From: Methylobacterium nodulans ORS 2060 | GTDB taxonomy: Bacteria; Pseudomonadota; Alphaproteobacteria; Rhizobiales; Beijerinckiaceae | Reading direction: 5' to 3' | Assembly: GCF_000022085.1 (NCBI RefSeq) | Contig: NC_011894.1 | Coordinates: forward strand, 3,189,501-3,253,500 | DNA length: 64,000 nt | Shown here: positions 26,108 through 34,508 of the stretch, piece by piece | How the letters are laid out: the number at the start of each line of letters is the position of its first letter | How positions within the stretch are numbered: the first letter of the stretch is position 1 | Program-made: the position numbers and the translations under genes | Notes under the pieces: model-generated | The model's database searches: none | What the model was told of the DNA's origin: nothing | What the model saw: the letters and a program-made list of their open reading frames with translations, nothing else

Positions 26108-27754
26108 TCAGGCTCGCTCGTCGCTCAGTTCACGATCCCGGTCGCGCTGCCGGGCGGCGGGATCCCGCCGCTCCGGCGGGCCCCAGCCTCCGCCTCCGGC
26201 CGAGCGCACCTCGAGCCGGTCCCCGGCCTCGATGCGGATCCCGAACTCCTTGGTGCGCAGCGTCCGCGCGCCGTCCCGCGAGACGATCCGGTAATCGTGC
26301 GGCCGGCCGTCCTGCCCACCGAGCATCCCGGCCGAGCCGTGGCGCGCGCCCTCGCCGGCTGTATGGGCATAGGCCGGCACCTCGACGACGAGGTCCATCG
26401 ACGTGCCGAGCCCGCCGCGGTGCTGTCCGTCGCCGCCGGAGCCCGGCCGGAACTCGTGCGTCTCGAAGCGGAGCGGGAACCGCGCCTCGGCGACCTCGAT
26501 GCTGCCGAACTTGATGCCGCCGACCGAGTGCCATTCGCCCGCGGCCGACCAGCCGTCGCCGCGCGAGGAGGCCCCGCCGCCCGGACGGGCGTGGAACATG
26601 TGCCAGATGAACGGCTTGCCCGTGCGCGGGTTGTCGCCCGTGATCGAGATGCGGAAGCGCCGGCTCCAGCCGCCCATCGCCCGCTCCGGGCAGGCTTGGC
26701 TCAGCGCCTTCACGATGGCCTCGACGATCTCGTTCGCCGGGTGGGTGGTGCAGAGCGTGACGGGCGCCGTGTCGTCCGCCCACACCACGCTCCCCTGGCG
26801 TGCCCTCACGGTGAGCGGCCGGAAGCAGCCATCGTTCTTGGGGATGTCGGGATCGATCAGGTAGGCAAAGGCCATCGCGACGGCCGCCTGCATGTTGGCG
26901 TGCGACGAATTGGCGAAGCTCGCGGATTGCGGATCGCTCTCGCTGAGGTCGACCGCGACGTCCGAGCCGCGCTTGGTAACGGTCGCAACGATTCGGACGT
27001 CCTCCCGACCGCGCCCATCGTCATCGAGGAAGGCCTCTCCGCGATAGACGCCATCGGCCCAGCCGGCCACCACCGCCCGGGTCTGGCGCTCGGCCCCGTC
27101 CAGGATGGCCTCGACCGCCTGATCGACGCGGTCGGCCCCGACCTCGCCGAACAGGCGCGCGATGCGCTGCTCGCCGAGATGGGCCGCCCCGACCATGGCG
27201 GCGAGGTCGCCCCGGAAGTCCCGCGGGAAGCGCACGTTGAGGGCGATGAGGTCGAGGACGTCGTCCCGCAGCGTTCCGGCATCGTAGAGCTTGAGCGGGG
27301 GGATGCGCAGCCCCTCCTGCCAGATCTCCGTCGCGGCCGGGTTGTAGGCGCCGTGGGTGGCCCCGCCGATGTCGCTCACATGGGCGCGCACGACGGCCCA
27401 GTAGCGCCGCACGCCCTCCCCGAACACCGGCACGAAGGCGGTCACGTCGGGCAGGTGGGAGCCGCCGGTCGAGGGATCGTTGAGCAGGATGACGTCGCCC
27501 GGCCGGATACCGCCCCGGAACTTGTCCTCGACGGCGCGGACGGCCCAGGGGAGGGCGCCGACATGCACCGGGATGTGGTCGGCCTGCGCGATCAGCCGGC
27601 AACCGGTGTCGCAGATCGCGATCGAGAAGTCGCGGCTCGCGTTCAGGATCTGGGAATAGGACGTGCGAAGCATCGCCTCGCCCATCTCCTCGACGATCGC
27701 CGACAGCCGGTGCTGGACAACGGAAATGGTGATCGGATCGAGCGGACCTGGCAC
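26108..27754 (-). CDS. hyuB: Hydantoinase/oxoprolinase subunit B
   Basis: I chose GTG 27754, which has AAGG nine bases upstream and leaves the 27819-27834 motif in the promoter; a TTG at 27820 would place that motif over the start. The 548-residue product has PGPLDPITISVVQHRLSAIV, SRDFSIAICDTGCRLIAQAD, DVILLNDPSTGGSHLPDVTA and GGVGHGDGW-like glycine-rich C-terminal segments typical of the B subunit. It is the partner of HyuA. The pair follows a LysR gene in the same orientation. Confidence 0.9.
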   Translation of the reverse strand: MPGPLDPITISVVQHRLSAIVEEMGEAMLRTSYSQILNASRDFSIAICDTGCRLIAQADHIPVHVGALPWAVRAVEDKFRGGIRPGDVILLNDPSTGGSHLPDVTAFVPVFGEGVRRYWAVVRAHVSDIGGATHGAYNPAATEIWQEGLRIPPLKLYDAGTLRDDVLDLIALNVRFPRDFRGDLAAMVGAAHLGEQRIARLFGEVGADRVDQAVEAILDGAERQTRAVVAGWADGVYRGEAFLDDDGRGREDVRIVATVTKRGSDVAVDLSESDPQSASFANSSHANMQAAVAMAFAYLIDPDIPKNDGCFRPLTVRARQGSVVWADDTAPVTLCTTHPANEIVEAIVKALSQACPERAMGGWSRRFRISITGDNPRTGKPFIWHMFHARPGGGASSRGDGWSAAGEWHSVGGIKFGSIEVAEARFPLRFETHEFRPGSGGDGQHRGGLGTSMDLVVEVPAYAHTAGEGARHGSAGMLGGQDGRPHDYRIVSRDGARTLRTKEFGIRIEAGDRLEVRSAGGGGWGPPERRDPAARQRDRDRELSDERA

Positions 27755-27818
27755 GGTTCGGGCCTTCTTCGACGGGGCGCGTGGAGCGTCTGGTAGCAGC
27801 CCGGCCGCGACGGGATCC

Positions 27819-27834
27819 AATACGCGTTCGATAT
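27819..27834 (-). promoter_or_regulatory. Candidate LysR operator, copy 2
   Basis: AATACGCGTTCGATAT lies in the short gap between the LysR stop and the hyuB GTG start, about 65-80 bases before that start. It shares 14 of 16 bases with 23942-23957. Its position between the regulator and its probable target operon fits an activator site. Confidence 0.45.
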
Positions 27835-27843
27835 CCTATTATC

Positions 27844-28764
27844 TCAGCGCCCCTCGTCGGCGGGGACGGATGGGCCGGGCGCCGCGTACCGGGCCTCGTC
27901 GATGACGGAGACCAGCTCCTCGGCGAGGCGGACTGCCTTGTCGCGCGACCAGACGGCGTAGAGCTCGACGGCGGCGCAGGGATCGAGGAGGGGCCGGAAC
28001 ACCACCCGTTCGAGGGCAAGGCGCCGGGCCGACCGCGGCACCAGAGCGAAGCCGAGGCCGGCCGAGACGAGCGCCAGCATCGTGGTCATCTGGGGCGCCG
28101 ATTCGAGCGTCTCGGGGACGTAGCCGGCCGTGCGGCAGACATGGATGATGAGGTCACGGAATCCAGGCGCCTCGGCCGGATCGAAGATGATGAGAGCGGT
28201 GCCGTTGAGGTCGGCGAGCCTCACGCCCTCGACACCGGCTTGCGGGTGATCGCCAGGAAGCGCCACGACGAAGGGGTCTTGGTGGACGAGGCGGACGTTC
28301 AGCCGATCATCGAGGACGGGCGGCCGGACGAAGCCGATATGGATCTCCCCACGCTCCAGCGCCGCGATCTGCTCGGGCGAGGACATCTCGCGCAACGAGA
28401 GGCGGATGTCGGGCCAACGCGCCCGGAAGGCGAGCAGGACAGGCGGCAGGAACTCCATCGCGGCCGAGCCCGTGACGCCGATGACGAGATGCCCGTCCTG
28501 CCCCTGGCCGGCCCGGCGCGTGGCAGCCTGAGCCCGGCTGACATGATGGAGGATCTGACGCGCCTCGCGCAGGAGCGTCCGGCCGGCGGCGGTGAGTTCG
28601 ATCGGTCGCGTGCTCCGATCGAAGAGCGTCACCTCCAGCTCGTCCTCCAGCGCCTTGATCTGCTGCGAGAGGGGCGGCTGCGCCATGTTCAGCAACTCCG
28701 CTGCGCGCCCGAAATGCCGCTGTTCGGCCAGCACGACGAAGTACCGCAGGTGACGCAGGTCCAT
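27844..28764 (-). CDS. LysR-family transcriptional regulator
   Basis: From ATG 28764 the protein has 306 residues. The N-terminal HTH is MDLRHLRYFVVLAEQRHFGR, AAELLNMAQPPLSQQIKALE and VTLFDRSTRPIELTAAGRTL. The effector domain follows (VIGVTGSAAMEFLPPVL, then GLGFALVPRS). It sits directly upstream of hyuBA on the same strand, so it probably regulates hydantoin or oxoproline use. Unlike most LysR regulators it is not divergent from its presumed target. Confidence 0.9.
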   Translation of the reverse strand: MDLRHLRYFVVLAEQRHFGRAAELLNMAQPPLSQQIKALEDELEVTLFDRSTRPIELTAAGRTLLREARQILHHVSRAQAATRRAGQGQDGHLVIGVTGSAAMEFLPPVLLAFRARWPDIRLSLREMSSPEQIAALERGEIHIGFVRPPVLDDRLNVRLVHQDPFVVALPGDHPQAGVEGVRLADLNGTALIIFDPAEAPGFRDLIIHVCRTAGYVPETLESAPQMTTMLALVSAGLGFALVPRSARRLALERVVFRPLLDPCAAVELYAVWSRDKAVRLAEELVSVIDEARYAAPGPSVPADEGR

Positions 28765-28919
28765 GCCTGGTTCCGCTCCGAAGGGGGCAGCGGACCTGCC
28801 CCCGCTGTGAGCGCACGCGACCACAGCCGCGGCCGGCGGTCAACGGGCCCGGGCGGACGGCACGCCATCGCGCCTCACGCGCAGTCTTGGCTATGCGCCG
28901 TGAGGTCGCCGGGCATGGC

Positions 28920-29624
28920 TCAGGCTGGACTGGCGCGCTCCTGCGGCCAGAGCGCGCCGGCGAGAAAGGAGCGCGCGCGGCTGACCCGGCTCTTCACGGT
29001 GCCGACCTCGCATCCGATCAGCTCGGCCGCGGCCTCATAGGTGAGCCCCTGGGCCGCGACGAGGATCAAGGCCTCCCGTTGCAGCGGCGGCAACTTGCCG
29101 AGATGGTCCCAGACCCGGCGAAGGTCGCAACTGGCCTCCTGCGCGGCCGGCGCCACGACCTGGCCCGCCTTGACGCCATCGACGTCCTCCACCTCGCGCC
29201 TGCGTTTGCGGCAGTCACCGTAGAACTGGTTGCGCAGGATGGTGAACAGCCACGCCTTGAAGTTCGTGCCGGGCTCGAACCGGGCGCGGTGCTCCCAGGC
29301 TCTGAGCAGGGTCTCTTGCACCAGGTCCTCGGCCCGTGTGGGGTTTACGGCAAGGGACAGGGCGAAGGCATGCAGGGCCGGGACGGCTGAGAGAAGGTCG
29401 TTGCGGAATGTCGTGTCGGCCTCGCCTTCAGGGAAGGCGTCGGTGAGCCGGGTGATGAGGTCGAGCAGCCGGGTCGATGGCTCGACCTCCAGGACCGTGG
29501 CGTACAAGGCCCGCAACTCGGACCCAAGGTGCTTCCGAACTGAGCGAGACAGGCGGGGAGCAGATGTCCGTCCGTCCGAGTGCGTGCGGGGTGCAGCCGC
29601 GATTCGAAGCGTTGCCGGTGCCAT
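28920..29624 (-). CDS. NepR-EcfG-like fusion: ECF sigma factor with an anti-sigma-like N-terminus
   Basis: One uninterrupted frame of 234 residues. Residues about 32-65 (HLGSELRALYATVLEVEPST, RLLDLITRLTDAF) resemble NepR, the anti-sigma factor of the alphaproteobacterial general stress response. From about residue 72 it is an EcfG-type sigma factor: FRNDLLSAVPALHAFALSLA, AEDLVQETLLRAWEHRARFE and FKAWLFTILRNQFYGDCRKR in region 2, and LPPLQREALILVAAQGLTYE with EVGTVKSRVSRARSFL in region 4. No ATG, GTG or TTG codon lies in frame across the junction 29388-29480, so separate translation of the sigma part looks unlikely. nepR and ecfG are normally separate genes. Confidence 0.8.
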   Translation of the reverse strand: MAPATLRIAAAPRTHSDGRTSAPRLSRSVRKHLGSELRALYATVLEVEPSTRLLDLITRLTDAFPEGEADTTFRNDLLSAVPALHAFALSLAVNPTRAEDLVQETLLRAWEHRARFEPGTNFKAWLFTILRNQFYGDCRKRRREVEDVDGVKAGQVVAPAAQEASCDLRRVWDHLGKLPPLQREALILVAAQGLTYEAAAELIGCEVGTVKSRVSRARSFLAGALWPQERASPA

Positions 29625-30171
29625 TCAGTCTCCTGCCACCTCCCGGTGAAGCCGGTCTGGAATGATCTGGAACGTCCGCGCAGGAGCATCCTGCATACCG
29701 ATGCAGTACGTCCCCTGACGGTTCATTGCGGCGATCCGATAAGTACGGAGAAGGTCATGCCCTGAACGCCCAGGGCAGTTTCAAGCTGCGCAATGAGCTT
29801 CAGAAAGCATTTCGGCGATTCCCCTTGCGTACTCGATGCGTACATGGTCCGCATCTGGCTACCCCGATGCTAACCCAGGAAGAAGGGGACGCGGATCGGG
29901 TGCGCTAGCATTCGGCTTCCTGGCCCTCTTCCAGCCGGAACACCTCAGAGCTCGTGAGTGGAACGCCATTGCGGCTTGATCTCCATCACTTCGCCGGTGT
30001 ACAGTGAGTTCATAATAGATTGTTGCTGTATGGAGATCAAGATCCGGGGTGCCTCCCTTGGGCAGACACTGGGAGAGCAACGACGACCGGCTGGGGGCGG
30101 CTAGTTATAGGTCGACCGAAGATGAGGTGAAGTTCTAGAGTGTACTCGCGCAGATACAGGAGTCAAAAACC
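29625..30171. other. Intergenic stretch, nothing recognised
   Basis: I find no gene with a credible start, ribosome site and family signature here. The composition is more AT-rich than the neighbours around 29720-30060. I searched by eye for an EcfG-type promoter (GGAAC-N16/17-CGTT) before the sigma gene and did not find a clean match. Confidence 0.4.
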
Positions 30172-30312
30172 ATGTCTGATGCCGTCAATTCGAGCATACC
30201 GATGGAAATTCTGTCCCGGGATAACGCTGCGTCTCAGGTCCGCGCTCACGCCCGCAAACGACTTCTGGAGCTTGCCCGCAGGATCGGGAAGAAGACTGAT
30301 CTTGACGAGTAG
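30172..30312 (+). CDS. Possible 46-residue protein
   Basis: ATG 30172 follows CAGGAG at ten bases' spacing. The product (MSDAVNSSIPMEILSRDNAA, then ARKRLLELARRIGKKTDLDE) is soluble and ends in a basic helix. Codon use looks plausible, but there is no family match and the gene is isolated. Treat it as a candidate only. Confidence 0.35.
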   Translation: MSDAVNSSIPMEILSRDNAASQVRAHARKRLLELARRIGKKTDLDE

Positions 30313-30425
30313 CAGAGGGTCCCCGCAGCAGCGTGGGGGCAGGAGTCCGGCGGTATGGGCAAATGATGCTCCCGCTCCCAGCCTGCCAGGCTCGGAGCCG
30401 ATGGCGGCTGTGACGCCGGCCGTCT

Positions 30426-30465
30426 TAGAGCCGTGCCCGTTTCAACCGAAACGGGCACGGCTCTA
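30426..30465. repeat. Perfect 18-bp palindrome, lone RIME-like arm
   Basis: TAGAGCCGTGCCCGTTTC (30426-30443) pairs with GAAACGGGCACGGCTCTA (30448-30465) around a four-base loop. The same arm occurs in the element at 53115-53220. It could fold in RNA as a terminator, but the match points to a solitary arm of a dispersed palindromic repeat. The rest of 30313-30661 shows no gene. Confidence 0.6.
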
Positions 30466-30661
30466 GGGGCCGCCGGAGCGACGCGGATGGGCCTTGGCCA
30501 TCGTCCCCGGTGACTTGAGCGTCGCGGTCGCGCTCAGCGTGCCGCCGCGCGCCCTGGTGGGCGCCCACCCGGCTGACGCATGATCTTCGTTGCGGTGACC
30601 CTGATCGCCGCCCTGGCGGCTGCCGGGCTGGTGGGGGCCTCGCGGCCTCGGCGCACTGCAA

Positions 30662-31873
30662 TCAGCTCTTGCCAACCAGGGGACAACCACCCTCGCTGAG
30701 CGGACGGAACGCCTGCTCACCTGGGATCGTCTCCAGCAGTTTGTAGACGTCCCACTCTCCCTTCGACTCCGACGGCTTTTTCACTTCAAACAAATACATA
30801 TTATGGATCTTGCGGCCATCCGCCCGAATGTATCCCTTGCCGAAAAGAGGATCGTCGGTTGGGTTGGACTTCATCCAAGCCATTGTGACTTGAGGATCCT
30901 TCGAGTTGGTGGCCGCAATTGCCTTGAGGTAGTGCAGCAGACCGGCGTATACGCCAGCTTGGTTCATCGTTGGCATCTTACCATCGTTACGCCTCATAAA
31001 GCGCTCGGAGAAGGCCCGGGTCTCTGGGGTGAGATCCCAGTAGAACGACTCCGTCAATGTTAACCCCTGCGCCGTCTCAAGCCCAAGCGAGTGAACATCG
31101 ACCACGTAAATAAGCAATGCCGCGAGCGTCTGGCCGCTCTCTGTCAGACCAAACTCGTGCGCCTGCTTGACAGCGTTGATTGTGTCGCCGCCGGCGTTTG
31201 CAAGCCCAACGACCTTTGCCTTTGAGGCTTGAGCTTGGAGGAGAAACGAGGAGAAGTCGGAGGACGGGAACGGAACACGTGATGCACCCAAGACCTTGCC
31301 ACCATTCTTCTCGATGACAGCCGTCGTGTCGTTCTGGAGTGCAAGCCCGAAGGCGTAATCTGCGGTAAGAAAGTACCAGGTATTGCCGCCGCGCTTGAGC
31401 ATCGCCTTGCCGGTGCCGTTCGCTAGCGCGACCGTATCGTAAGTCCAATGGATCGTGTTAGGCGAACAGGCCTTGCCCGTGAGATCCGCAGTACCCGCAC
31501 CGGAGTTGATGAAAATCTTGTTCTTCTCACGCGTGACTTGGTTCACAGCCAGCGCCACAGAGGAGGTTGGCACGTCGAGAATTGCGTCGACGCCATCTCG
31601 GTCGTACCAACCACGGGCGATGCCAGCACCAACATCGGGCTTATTCTGATGATCGGCGGAGACAATCTCGACGTGAACATCCCTGCTGGTCCTAGCAAAG
31701 TCCTCGACAGCCATCTGCGCAGCTATGACCGAACCCTTGCCGCCAGTATCAGAGTACACGCCGGACATGTCATTGAGCACACCAACCTTCACATCAATTT
31801 CCGCGTGCCCCGGCGTCATCATCGCGACCAATAGTCCGGACGAAATAAGCAGGCTCGCTAGGCTCGCTCGCAT
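30662..31873 (-). CDS. ABC transporter substrate-binding protein, branched-chain amino acid type
   Basis: ATG 31873 follows GGGAGG. The 403-residue protein has signal peptide LASLLISSGLLVAMMTPGHA. A peripla_BP_6 fold is seen in IDVKVGVLNDMSGVYSDTGG, VEIVSADHQNKPDVGAGIAR, KNKIFINSGAGTADLTGKAC and WYFLTADYAFGLALQND. Members of this group bind amides, urea-like or aromatic compounds; the ligand here is unknown. No permease or ATPase gene is adjacent. A short fragment of a close paralogue lies at 32305-32352. Base composition is less GC-rich than average for the window. Confidence 0.9.
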   Translation of the reverse strand: MRASLASLLISSGLLVAMMTPGHAEIDVKVGVLNDMSGVYSDTGGKGSVIAAQMAVEDFARTSRDVHVEIVSADHQNKPDVGAGIARGWYDRDGVDAILDVPTSSVALAVNQVTREKNKIFINSGAGTADLTGKACSPNTIHWTYDTVALANGTGKAMLKRGGNTWYFLTADYAFGLALQNDTTAVIEKNGGKVLGASRVPFPSSDFSSFLLQAQASKAKVVGLANAGGDTINAVKQAHEFGLTESGQTLAALLIYVVDVHSLGLETAQGLTLTESFYWDLTPETRAFSERFMRRNDGKMPTMNQAGVYAGLLHYLKAIAATNSKDPQVTMAWMKSNPTDDPLFGKGYIRADGRKIHNMYLFEVKKPSESKGEWDVYKLLETIPGEQAFRPLSEGGCPLVGKS

Positions 31874-31979
31874 GATATCCTCCCTGAAGTGTCCGGCTTG
31901 ACTGTTTCGGATCGGGCCAGAAGGAACGTACCTCATCAAGCCAGGAAATGGCAGCAGCGATGAGCCGCGTACTCCTATA

Positions 31980-32183
31980 TTGGAGACGGTGCAGTCCCGG
32001 CCTACGGCAATCGTCATCACCCCGCCGGCCTCGCGGCGGCTCACCACGGTCGAGAACGTGCGCCGCGATCTGGGGCTCGGATCGGTCCCGGCTGACGCGC
32101 AGATCAAGCGCCACATCGCGGCGGCGTCCTCACGGGCAGCGTCCTACTGCAACCGCGTGTTCGGGCTCGGGCGTATCCTTTGA
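31980..32183 (+). pseudogene. Phage head-tail connector-like fragment
   Basis: The 67-residue frame (LTTVENVRRDLGLGSVPADA, QIKRHIAAASSRAASYCNRV) resembles the N-terminus of phage gp6-like head-tail connector proteins. Such proteins start with a TLDEVKAAL-like helix and a xxYCGRxF motif. It stops abruptly at the join with unrelated transporter debris. It is a fragment, not a working gene. Confidence 0.45.
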
Positions 32184-32400
32184 CAGCTGGCCGGCGATCG
32201 TCATCGGCATCACGGCCGCGATGGCGGGCGCCCTCGTCCCGCTGAACAGCTTCATCAAGACGCCACTCGACTATCGGTTGGAGGCGAAAAAGGCCGAAAC
32301 CGGTCGTTGAGACGGGCGGCAAGACTTGGTTCTTCCTCACCTCGGATTTTGCCTTCGGCCATGTGGCTTCAGTTTTCGTCCGGCAAATCAAGTCGCTTGG
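32184..32400 (+). pseudogene. Transporter gene debris
   Basis: Two fragments abut. 32187-32310 encodes a membrane-like tail (FDSWPAIVIGITAAMAGALV, then DYRLEAKKAETGR) that I cannot name. 32303-32352 encodes VETGGKTWFFLTSDFAFGH, clearly the GGNTWYFLTADYAFG region of a binding protein like the one at 30662. Homology is lost after that. This looks like recombination scars between paralogues. Confidence 0.5.
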
Positions 32401-32544
32401 ACATGAGTGTTGCAGCAATAACAAGCCAAGCCCGGCGTGCATCCGCAGGCTTGGCAGCAAGGCTGCGATTCAGTTGCAACAACTCGGAATGCGGCTCAGT
32501 ATGCAATCGCGTTCGCACTCCCTTTATGAACTTGGGGCAAGCAC

Positions 32545-33186
32545 ATGCCTGCGTCTGCCCGTCGGAAATTGACCCATTACTCTTGCGGCGGACTGCTCGC
32601 TGCCCTGATGGTGCTCGGTGCGGCCGAGGCGCGCGCGCAGAATATCGTCACGGAGGACGAGATCGTGCGCGCGCTCATGCCGCACGGCCAGACCCGAGGC
32701 CTCACTATCGCCGTGCAGGACCGCGTCGCGCGGGAGGGCCAGACCTTCCTCGACTCCCTGCGCAACCGGACATCCCTCGCCGCGGCGGAGCGCGAGCGGC
32801 TCGCGGCCCTCTCGGCCGACAAGCCGAGCATTGCCCTCGACATCCCCTTCGACTTCAACTCGTCGAGGATCGGAGACGCGGCTTTGCCGCAGGTCAGCAC
32901 GCTGGGATCGAGCCTGGCCCGCCCGGAACTGCGCGACAGCACGATCCTCATCGTCGGCCACACGGACGGGAAGGGGAGCGACCGCGTCAATCAGCGACTC
33001 TCCGAGCGGCGTGCGGAAGCGGTCAAGCAGTACATCGTCCGGAATTACGACGTCCCGGGCGCCAACCTGATTAGCGTCGGCTACGGCAAGAGCCGCCTGA
33101 AGGTGAGCAATAATCCCTATGCGGCCGCCAATCGCCGGGTGACGGCCATCAACATGTCGGCTCCCGTGGTCGCGAACCGTGACTGA
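32545..33186 (+). CDS. OmpA-family peptidoglycan-associated outer-membrane protein
   Basis: The 213-residue protein has a signal peptide (LTHYSCGGLLAALMVLGAAE-ARA), a 70-residue linker, and a C-terminal OmpA domain: IALDIPFDFNSSRIGDAALP, LIVGHTDGKGSDRVNQRLSE with RRAEAVKQYIV, and GYGKSRLKVSNNPYAAANRR. The domain binds diaminopimelate in peptidoglycan. The N-terminal part lacks a beta barrel, so it is probably a soluble or membrane-tethered structural protein. It stands alone. Confidence 0.88.
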   Translation: MPASARRKLTHYSCGGLLAALMVLGAAEARAQNIVTEDEIVRALMPHGQTRGLTIAVQDRVAREGQTFLDSLRNRTSLAAAERERLAALSADKPSIALDIPFDFNSSRIGDAALPQVSTLGSSLARPELRDSTILIVGHTDGKGSDRVNQRLSERRAEAVKQYIVRNYDVPGANLISVGYGKSRLKVSNNPYAAANRRVTAINMSAPVVANRD

Positions 33187-33465
33187 ACCGGCAGGACGAG
33201 GCTCCGGATCGCCCGCCAGCGGCGATCGGCATTGGGTCCTGAGCTGAAATCCAGGTACCGCTATGGGAATGGCAGAAGGCCCCGCCGTAGGGCGAGGCCA
33301 TCTCCACATCTGGTCTCTGCTCATCCGGGACGTTGCCCGGCCGCCTCGGGCTCTGCCTCCCAGCCCCGAAGTCATGTGGGCAAAATAGGAGGCAACCTTG
33401 AACTGTCAGCTAAGAAGCGCGGTGAACGTCAGAGCAAGGAATCTTGACGAAGCCTTGCGAGCCTC

Positions 33466-33690
33466 TGACTCCTACTCCGAGGCGACAGCCTTGCGAGGAC
33501 GCCCACGCCCCTTCTTCGGCTCAGCGAGTGCGCTCCCCTCGCATCGGCGGCAGCGCGCTTCTCCGCAGCGGCCTTCCGGCGCGACTGGCCGAGACCGAGG
33601 CTCTTGGCGAGTTCGGAGCGCTGGGCCGCGTAGTTCGCCGCCACCATCGGGTAGTCGGGCAGGAGACCCCGGCGCGGCCTCCAGCCGGCG
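33466..33690 (-). pseudogene. MucR/Ros-type regulator, C-terminal remnant
   Basis: The minus strand encodes GLLPDYPMVAANYAAQRSEL and AKSLGLGQSRRKAAAEKRAA, the end of the MucR zinc-finger domain and tail. After a frameshift EPKKGRGRPRKAVASE-stop follows, an AT-hook-like tail. The zinc-binding Cys2His2 part is missing. 33187-33465 holds no other recognisable gene. Confidence 0.6.
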
Positions 33691-33777
33691 ACCGTGACCA
33701 GCAGACAGGCCAAGCCGATGCCATAGGGCGAACGAGAGATTTGGCCTCCCATATGTACATCTATGTAGATGTATCTT

Positions 33778-34467
33778 TCAGCTAACGGCGGCATGCAGCA
33801 ACGTGCAATGCCTCACGAGATGGGCCTGCAAGACGAGGAACTGCTTCAACGGTGTCTCGATCGGATAGAAGTAGATGTTGGCGAGGAACCCGTAAATCGC
33901 GGCATCGACGCTGGTCGGCTTCGCCCCATGCAGGTAACCGTCGTTCGGGATGAGGTTCGCCAGCACCTGCAGGTCCGCAAGGCCGCGCGCGTAAACGGCC
34001 GGCGGATCATAGCGGCCGATGCCCTGGTAATAATATCGTTGGGCATTGAACTCTCGCGCTTTGTGCAGCTGCTCCATCGTCAAGCTCGGATGCTCGCGGC
34101 ACAGTGCATCTCGAAAAGCCGGCCAGAACTGCTCATCCTTCCAGCGCGAATAGGACATCACCCAATAGAGGTCATCGAGCATCCGCGTGATCATGTGGTC
34201 GGTGTCGCGCTCGGCCGTTGTGAGACCGGCATTGATGGTGAGGCGATACCGGCGGATCAGATGCGCGATGATGGTCTCGCTGTCGCCAATCGTCTCGTCG
34301 CCGTCAACGAGATAGGGAAGCTGTCCGCGCGGCGCCTGTGAGGCGTCGATGATGTGCCGATGCGCGAACGGCAGACCCACCAGCTTCAAGAACGCGAAGA
34401 CCTTGAGCCCGTAGCCGTTGTTGTCGGCGACGCCGAAAAGGCCGGGATAGGAGTAGAGCGTGATCAT
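33778..34467 (-). CDS. Glutathione S-transferase family protein
   Basis: This 229-residue protein has an N-terminal thioredoxin-like domain (MITLYSYPGLFGVADNNGYG, FAFLKLVGLPF, GQLPYLVDGDETIGDSETII with the GSH-site cis-proline and DSE/T motif). The C-terminal helical domain (LDDLYWVMSYSRWKDEQFWP) resembles the Fax/metaxin-like GST subgroup. It probably conjugates or reduces small electrophiles in the cytoplasm. It is monocistronic. Confidence 0.85.
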   Translation of the reverse strand: MITLYSYPGLFGVADNNGYGLKVFAFLKLVGLPFAHRHIIDASQAPRGQLPYLVDGDETIGDSETIIAHLIRRYRLTINAGLTTAERDTDHMITRMLDDLYWVMSYSRWKDEQFWPAFRDALCREHPSLTMEQLHKAREFNAQRYYYQGIGRYDPPAVYARGLADLQVLANLIPNDGYLHGAKPTSVDAAIYGFLANIYFYPIETPLKQFLVLQAHLVRHCTLLHAAVS

Positions 34468-34508
34468 GGCCTCGTCCCTATCAGGTCCGATGCAATCTTC
34501 CGGGAGTG

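Noticed and set aside
24369..26294. Long plus-strand open frame opposite hyuA
   Set aside because: It is the antisense shadow of a conserved gene in high-GC DNA and has no domain signature. The same applies to long frames opposite the RT, WGR, TonB and amidohydrolase genes.
30480..30660. Small plus-strand ORF MIFVAVTLIAALAAAGLVGA
   Set aside because: Only a hydrophobic stretch followed by low-complexity sequence; no ribosome site and it runs into the stop region of the binding-protein gene.
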